From: Candidatus Iainarchaeum sp.
GTDB lineage: Archaea > Iainarchaeota > Iainarchaeia > Iainarchaeales > JAAZKV01
Direction of reading: 5' to 3'
Assembly (NCBI GenBank): GCA_026397035.1
Contig: JAPLVQ010000111.1
Location: forward strand, 1 to 8,604
Length of the DNA stretch: 8,604 nt
Below are positions 5,794 to 8,604 of the stretch, in pieces; the first letter of the stretch is position 1, and each line of letters starts with the position of its first letter. The position numbers were made by a program, and so were the translations under genes. A model generated the notes under the pieces. It was not told the origin of the DNA, did not search any database, and was given only the letters and a program-made list of their open reading frames with translations.

Positions 5794-6284
5794 AAAAAGA
5801 CTTTTTTAAGGATATTCTTATCGCATTAATAATTTCTTTTTGCATAACCTTGATTATTACTTCGGCCAATATTGTAAACAATAGCAATTTAGACTTAATT
5901 ATCCCTGCACTTGCCACAATTTTAGGAGTATTGTTAATGATCTTAACAATGGTGTATATGTTTTTGTCCACAGCAATGATTGGATCATCAAAAGGTTCAA
6001 ATAAATTTATTCAATTTGTTAGTTCAACCAAAACAGGACGGGAAATTTCCGGAGATTATATTTTTTCAACAAAAGTAATTTTATTTTGCTTGGTTGTTTT
6101 GATATTAATGTCTTTTATGAATTTACCTGAGCCAATCATTCCACTATATGCTCAATTTGGAATCAACGTCACTCTATTCATAAAGCTTTTTGTAACAGTC
6201 CTATCAATAGTTCAAACTTATTATTCAATAGATTTATTTAAAGAAATAATCGATGGCATAACTTCAAGTAACATTGAGAAGTAG
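5790..6284 (+). CDS. Four-segment integral membrane protein, 164 residues
   Basis: The start is GTG at 5790, overlapping the TGA of the upstream gene in a four-base GTGA; GGTGAG lies nine bases upstream, inside that gene. This is strong translational coupling. Four hydrophobic segments are visible: residues about 8-29, 35-60, 91-111 and 125-146. A short basic N-terminus (MKKD) precedes the first, and the loop at 64-90 is polar and basic (SSKGSNKF, KTGREISGD). The hydrophilic C-terminus (150-164) is short, so both ends probably lie on the same, cytoplasmic, side. There are no catalytic motifs. No family is recognised. Small four-segment proteins paired with a soluble partner occur in several antiviral systems (Kiwa is one), but neither gene could be matched to those families by eye and the gene order differs. 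Confidence 0.78.
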   Translation: MKKDFFKDILIALIISFCITLIITSANIVNNSNLDLIIPALATILGVLLMILTMVYMFLSTAMIGSSKGSNKFIQFVSSTKTGREISGDYIFSTKVILFCLVVLILMSFMNLPEPIIPLYAQFGINVTLFIKLFVTVLSIVQTYYSIDLFKEIIDGITSSNIEK

Positions 6285-6301
6285 TTGTTTTCTACAAACT
6301 A
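6282..6301. terminator. Hairpin between convergent stop codons
   Basis: The stop TAG of the membrane protein (6282-6284) and the stop of the minus-strand gene (CTA on the plus strand, 6299-6301) are the ends of a short inverted repeat, TAGTT (6282-6286) and AACTA (6297-6301), with TTTT in the loop. The 14-base gap leaves little room for anything but a shared, weak bidirectional terminator. The stem is only 5 bp. Confidence 0.3.
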
Positions 6302-6550
6302 TGGTTTGACTAACATAAGACCTATTTGTATTAATCCAATAAGTACCAAAGCTATTGTTAAAAATGTAAGCAACCTGGTTAATTTAATTACTTCGACCGT
6401 TTGCTTTTCGCTTGCTATTATTGCTCTTAAAATCTCTTGATTTACCCCATGGGATTGATTTGCCAAAACTTCTTGTTTTTGTATTTGTTGTTGCTTCAAC
6501 TCAATTTCTTTTAATCGCAAAAAGCCTTCAAACAAATCCCAACCGTCCAT
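6299..6550 (-). CDS. Small tail-anchored membrane protein, 83 residues
   Basis: The ATG at 6550 was chosen over an upstream TTG at 6565: it lies four bases after the stop of the preceding gene, and GAGG stands nine bases upstream. Residues 5-55 are polar and likely form amphipathic or coiled-coil helices rich in Glu, Lys and Gln (RLKEIELKQQQIQKQEV). Residues 59-81 are a single hydrophobic segment ending three residues from the C-terminus, the layout of a tail-anchored protein with its body in the cytoplasm. No family is recognised. It is the last gene of the operon that starts upstream with hsdR. It may tether something to the membrane; the sequence alone does not show what. Confidence 0.62.
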   Translation of the reverse strand: MDGWDLFEGFLRLKEIELKQQQIQKQEVLANQSHGVNQEILRAIIASEKQTVEVIKLTRLLTFLTIALVLIGLIQIGLMLVKP

Positions 6551-6557
6551 ATTATCA
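6543..6557 (-). repeat. Stop-start junction repeat, copy 1
   Basis: On the minus strand TGATAATATGGACGG joins the stop of the 70-residue gene to the start of the 83-residue gene. It differs by one base from 6760-6774, the junction between the peptidase and the 70-residue gene. Confidence 0.5.
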
Positions 6558-6767
6558 GTCCTCAATTTTTGGTTTTTTCATGCCGTCTGTTCTTGGGCAA
6601 GTCCTACACATAGAATTCATTAAACTTGGTTCTTCGGGGCAATCTGGAGAGAGTCCTTTACAGGCGGGGAATTCTCCCGCACCAGTTAATACAAGTCGGT
6701 TAAAGTAACCCGTATCAGCGTGCCTTTTTTGCATGCTTTCTCGTTCATAGTTTAGTCCGCCGCCCAT
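6555..6767 (-). CDS. Small four-cysteine protein, 70 residues, possible zinc-binding protein
   Basis: The ATG at 6767 lies four bases after the stop of the metallopeptidase gene, with GTGAT upstream; a later Met at residue 12 is an alternative start. The C-terminal half has four cysteines, C36, C43, C54 and C57, spaced C-x6-C-x10-C-x2-C, with prolines and glycines between (CKGLSPDCPEEP, CRTCP). That spacing could bind zinc, but I do not recognise the family. The N-terminal part is basic and short (MQKRHADTGYFNRLVL). The gene is richer in G+C than its neighbours and contains a hairpin with stem GCGGG/CCCGC (6664-6680). It lies within the restriction operon between peptidase and tail-anchored protein, so a role linked to the restriction system is possible. 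Confidence 0.55.
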   Translation of the reverse strand: MGGGLNYERESMQKRHADTGYFNRLVLTGAGEFPACKGLSPDCPEEPSLMNSMCRTCPRTDGMKKPKIED

Positions 6768-6774
6768 ATTATCA
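6760..6774 (-). repeat. Stop-start junction repeat, copy 2
   Basis: TGATAATATGGGCGG on the minus strand spans the peptidase stop codon and the start of the 70-residue gene. It matches copy 1 at 14 of 15 bases. The shared TGATAATATGG core resembles GTGATACTATGG at the 72-residue ORF, so part of the likeness may be a common translation-start context. Confidence 0.5.
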
Positions 6775-7065
6775 CAGTTTTACTTTTGTATAGTCAATGC
6801 CCTTTTTTATCAAATATGAATCAAGGACAGCATTGAATAGTTTGTTGTGCTTAGAGTACCTCAAATGTAACAATTCGTGTACAATCGCAGTTGATCTTTC
6901 TTCATAGGGCTTTTCAAGCAACTCATACGAGAAGGATAATCTTCCTTTGCTTGAGCAACTAGCCCACTTTTTTCGCATTTGCCTGACGTGAATCTCTTTT
7001 GGAGTTACTCCAACTTCCCCTGCCCAATCATTTACTTCTTTTTTGAAATCATTTATCATCATCAT
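6772..7065 (-). CDS. Short YgjP/DUF45-type metallopeptidase domain protein, 97 residues
   Basis: This protein carries the hallmarks of the YgjP-like (DUF45, M48-related) zinc peptidase family: VRQMRKKWASCSSKGRLSFSYELL (27-50), then the zinc site HELLH (H63, E64, H67) and the downstream LRYSKHNKLF with H73, the likely third ligand. Full-length family members are about 230 residues, so this is a short form holding the C-terminal catalytic half. The intact motifs suggest a working short version rather than decay. Stand-alone DUF45 proteins are often found beside type I restriction genes. The first ATG overlaps the hsdR stop in ATGA, with GAGGGG six bases upstream, so it is translationally coupled to HsdR. 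Its substrate is unknown; processing or turnover of the restriction complex is a plausible guess. Confidence 0.85.
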   Translation of the reverse strand: MMMINDFKKEVNDWAGEVGVTPKEIHVRQMRKKWASCSSKGRLSFSYELLEKPYEERSTAIVHELLHLRYSKHNKLFNAVLDSYLIKKGIDYTKVKL

Positions 7066-8604
7066 TTGTATCCCCTCAGAATATTAACTATGTTTTTTCC
7101 GAGTTCTACTGCCTTTTTTATTGGAATTTTGTTTGTTGTAAGTATCTTGTATAACTCTTGTTTTACTTTTCTTTCTTGCTCTTCACTTGACTTCCAGTGA
7201 GGTAGTTCAGAAAATGGTTTCTCAAATTCTTTTGCTAATATTTCTGCGTTTGCAATCCCCCCGGTTTTCAATATCCAATAAGTTGAAAACACGTCTATTG
7301 ACATGTTTTTTTCTGCTCTTTCCTTTTTTGCCAAGTTTATATCCCCGATAAGGTCTTTTAAATTTTGCAGAGTTTCATTTGTATCTGTTTGTCGTTGTTT
7401 AAATAACAAGGACACCATTTCAGCTCTTTCTCCAATTGTAATTAAGTATGGGTTGTTTTGGTGCTGGCCCAAAACTTCATGCTCAATGCTTTTTAATAGA
7501 TTAAATATTTTTTCAGTATCAGAAGTTTGACTTTTTTCAAGCTTTTTTACCGTCTCCTCATTTATTTCATATATTTCAAGTTCTGATTTTATTTGCCCAA
7601 CCTTTGTATGTTCTTGAACTAATTTTGCCGTTTTTCTTGCAAATTCTTTGTCTACAAGCAAACTTGGATCATATGCTTCTTTTAAGATCCTTGACATTCT
7701 TGAAAGTGTATCATAATCAACGATATATGGCCGCAAAAATGCGTCAGGAGATATTATTTCATACATGTCTGATAACTCATCATATGCCTTATAGAAATCA
7801 GTTCTCTTTTCTTCGTTTAAGAAGTGTTTCAAAATGGCCTCTACTGCTTTGTCTGCTTTTTTTCCTTTAATTATTGACAAATAATCTTTTTTTGCTAATT
7901 CAATTTTTTGTTTGAATCTATCTTTAAGAAGATCTACGTCTTTTATTACCTCAGAAATATCTTTCGAATCAAAAGATAATGCTTTTTCCAGTTTGTCAAA
8001 TATTCCCACAAAGTCTAATACGAATCCGCACGGTTTCTTTATTCCTTGACTATCTTCATAAGGGCGATTTACTCTTGCTATTGCTTGTAGTAAAACGTGA
8101 TCTCTCATTGGTTTGTCAAGGTACATACAATAAAGAATTGGGGCATCAAACCCTGTAAGAAGTTTTTCTGTAACAATTAGAATTTTTGGTAATTTTCCCG
8201 GTTTTACAAATTCTTTTCTAATTAGTTTTTCTTTTTCTTCAGATAAGTAATATTTTGGCAATAATGGGGATTTTTCTGAATCATTTTGTGCTGAACTATA
8301 AACTACTTCAGAGTAATCTTTTGGAAAATGTTTGTCAAGTTCTTCTTTGTATAGGGCGCAAGCTTCTCTATCAACTGCTACCAAAAACGCTTTGTAACCC
8401 AGTGGCTCAACATTATTCTTATAGTGATTAAAAATATACTTTGTAACATCTCTAATCCTATCTTTGTTTTTCAGCATATTCTTTAAGTTTACTGCTTTTT
8501 CGAGAATTTTGTTTAGTGATTCAATATCACTTACTCCTTCTGCTTCTTTGAGGTTTAGAAATTCTTTTTCAAGTACTTTTCTATCAGGCAATAATTCATT
8601 TGAG
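7062..8604 (-). CDS. hsdR: Type I restriction enzyme R subunit, C-terminal part (5' end outside the window)
   Basis: The frame is open to the right edge, with about 513 codons visible; no start lies in the window and the TTG at 8591 is just an internal Leu codon. The second RecA-like helicase domain is clear. Counting from 8591, KAFLVAVDREACALY (67-81) is the motif IV region, ILIVTEKLLTGFDAP (137-151) motif V, and LLQAIARVNRPY (167-178) motif VI with the arginine finger. The remaining 300 residues are helical and match the C-terminal assembly region of HsdR. The missing N-terminal half should hold the nuclease (PD-ExK) and the first helicase domain. HsdR translocates DNA by ATP hydrolysis and cleaves it, in complex with HsdM and HsdS, neither of which is seen here. 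It is the upstream-most visible gene of a four-gene operon. Confidence 0.93.
   Translation of the reverse strand, partial: SNELLPDRKVLEKEFLNLKEAEGVSDIESLNKILEKAVNLKNMLKNKDRIRDVTKYIFNHYKNNVEPLGYKAFLVAVDREACALYKEELDKHFPKDYSEVVYSSAQNDSEKSPLLPKYYLSEEKEKLIRKEFVKPGKLPKILIVTEKLLTGFDAPILYCMYLDKPMRDHVLLQAIARVNRPYEDSQGIKKPCGFVLDFVGIFDKLEKALSFDSKDISEVIKDVDLLKDRFKQKIELAKKDYLSIIKGKKADKAVEAILKHFLNEEKRTDFYKAYDELSDMYEIISPDAFLRPYIVDYDTLSRMSRILKEAYDPSLLVDKEFARKTAKLVQEHTKVGQIKSELEIYEINEETVKKLEKSQTSDTEKIFNLLKSIEHEVLGQHQNNPYLITIGERAEMVSLLFKQRQTDTNETLQNLKDLIGDINLAKKERAEKNMSIDVFSTYWILKTGGIANAEILAKEFEKPFSELPHWKSSEEQERKVKQELYKILTTNKIPIKKAVELGKNIVNILRGYK

Noticed and set aside
4858..6284. Kiwa (KwaA/KwaB) defence system
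   Set aside because: Sizes and the four-segment membrane protein are similar, but the gene order is reversed and no KwaB/DUF4868 signature could be recognised by eye.

Overview
The window is AT-rich (roughly one third G+C by eye) and most probably archaeal. Three things support this. The large replication protein has a zinc-binding block (H-P-V-H-G-S-T-T-G-N-N-F, then W-Y-C-F-R-H-H-C-G-G-D) of the type I associate with primase-like proteins of archaea and their plasmids and viruses. Several genes have archaeal-style TATA boxes (TTATAAAA, TTTATAAG) 20 to 45 bases upstream. Transcripts appear leaderless or short-leadered, with GGTGA-type ribosome binding sites. No rRNA, tRNA or taxon marker is present, so I do not name a lineage.

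Layout, left to right. (1) 2-184, plus strand: the C-terminal end of an unrecognised gene. (2) 269-1101, minus strand: a two-gene operon, a GC-rich 72-residue ORF followed by an unrecognised 197-residue protein, behind a TATA box overlapped by a 16-bp inverted repeat. (3) 1144-1602: about 460 bp without a convincing gene, holding several inverted repeats, a pure A/T stretch and a terminator-like hairpin; it lies just downstream of the replication gene. (4) 1603-3969, minus: a 788-residue primase/helicase-like replication protein. (5) 4035-4718, plus: a divergent gene for a putative winged-helix DNA-binding protein, about 65 bp from the replication gene. (6) 4858-6284, plus: a translationally coupled pair, an unrecognised soluble protein of 311 residues and a membrane protein of 164 residues with four predicted membrane segments. 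(7) 6299-8604, minus: a tight operon that reads, in transcription order, the C-terminal part of a type I restriction enzyme HsdR subunit, a short YgjP/DUF45-type metallopeptidase domain protein, a 70-residue four-cysteine protein and an 83-residue tail-anchored membrane protein.

Taken together this looks like an accessory region. A replicon-like block (replication protein, divergent DNA-binding protein, repeat-rich non-coding DNA) sits next to a type I restriction locus with small accessory genes. The soluble-plus-membrane pair between them is the best candidate for an undescribed defence or element-encoded system; its function is inferred only from context and architecture.
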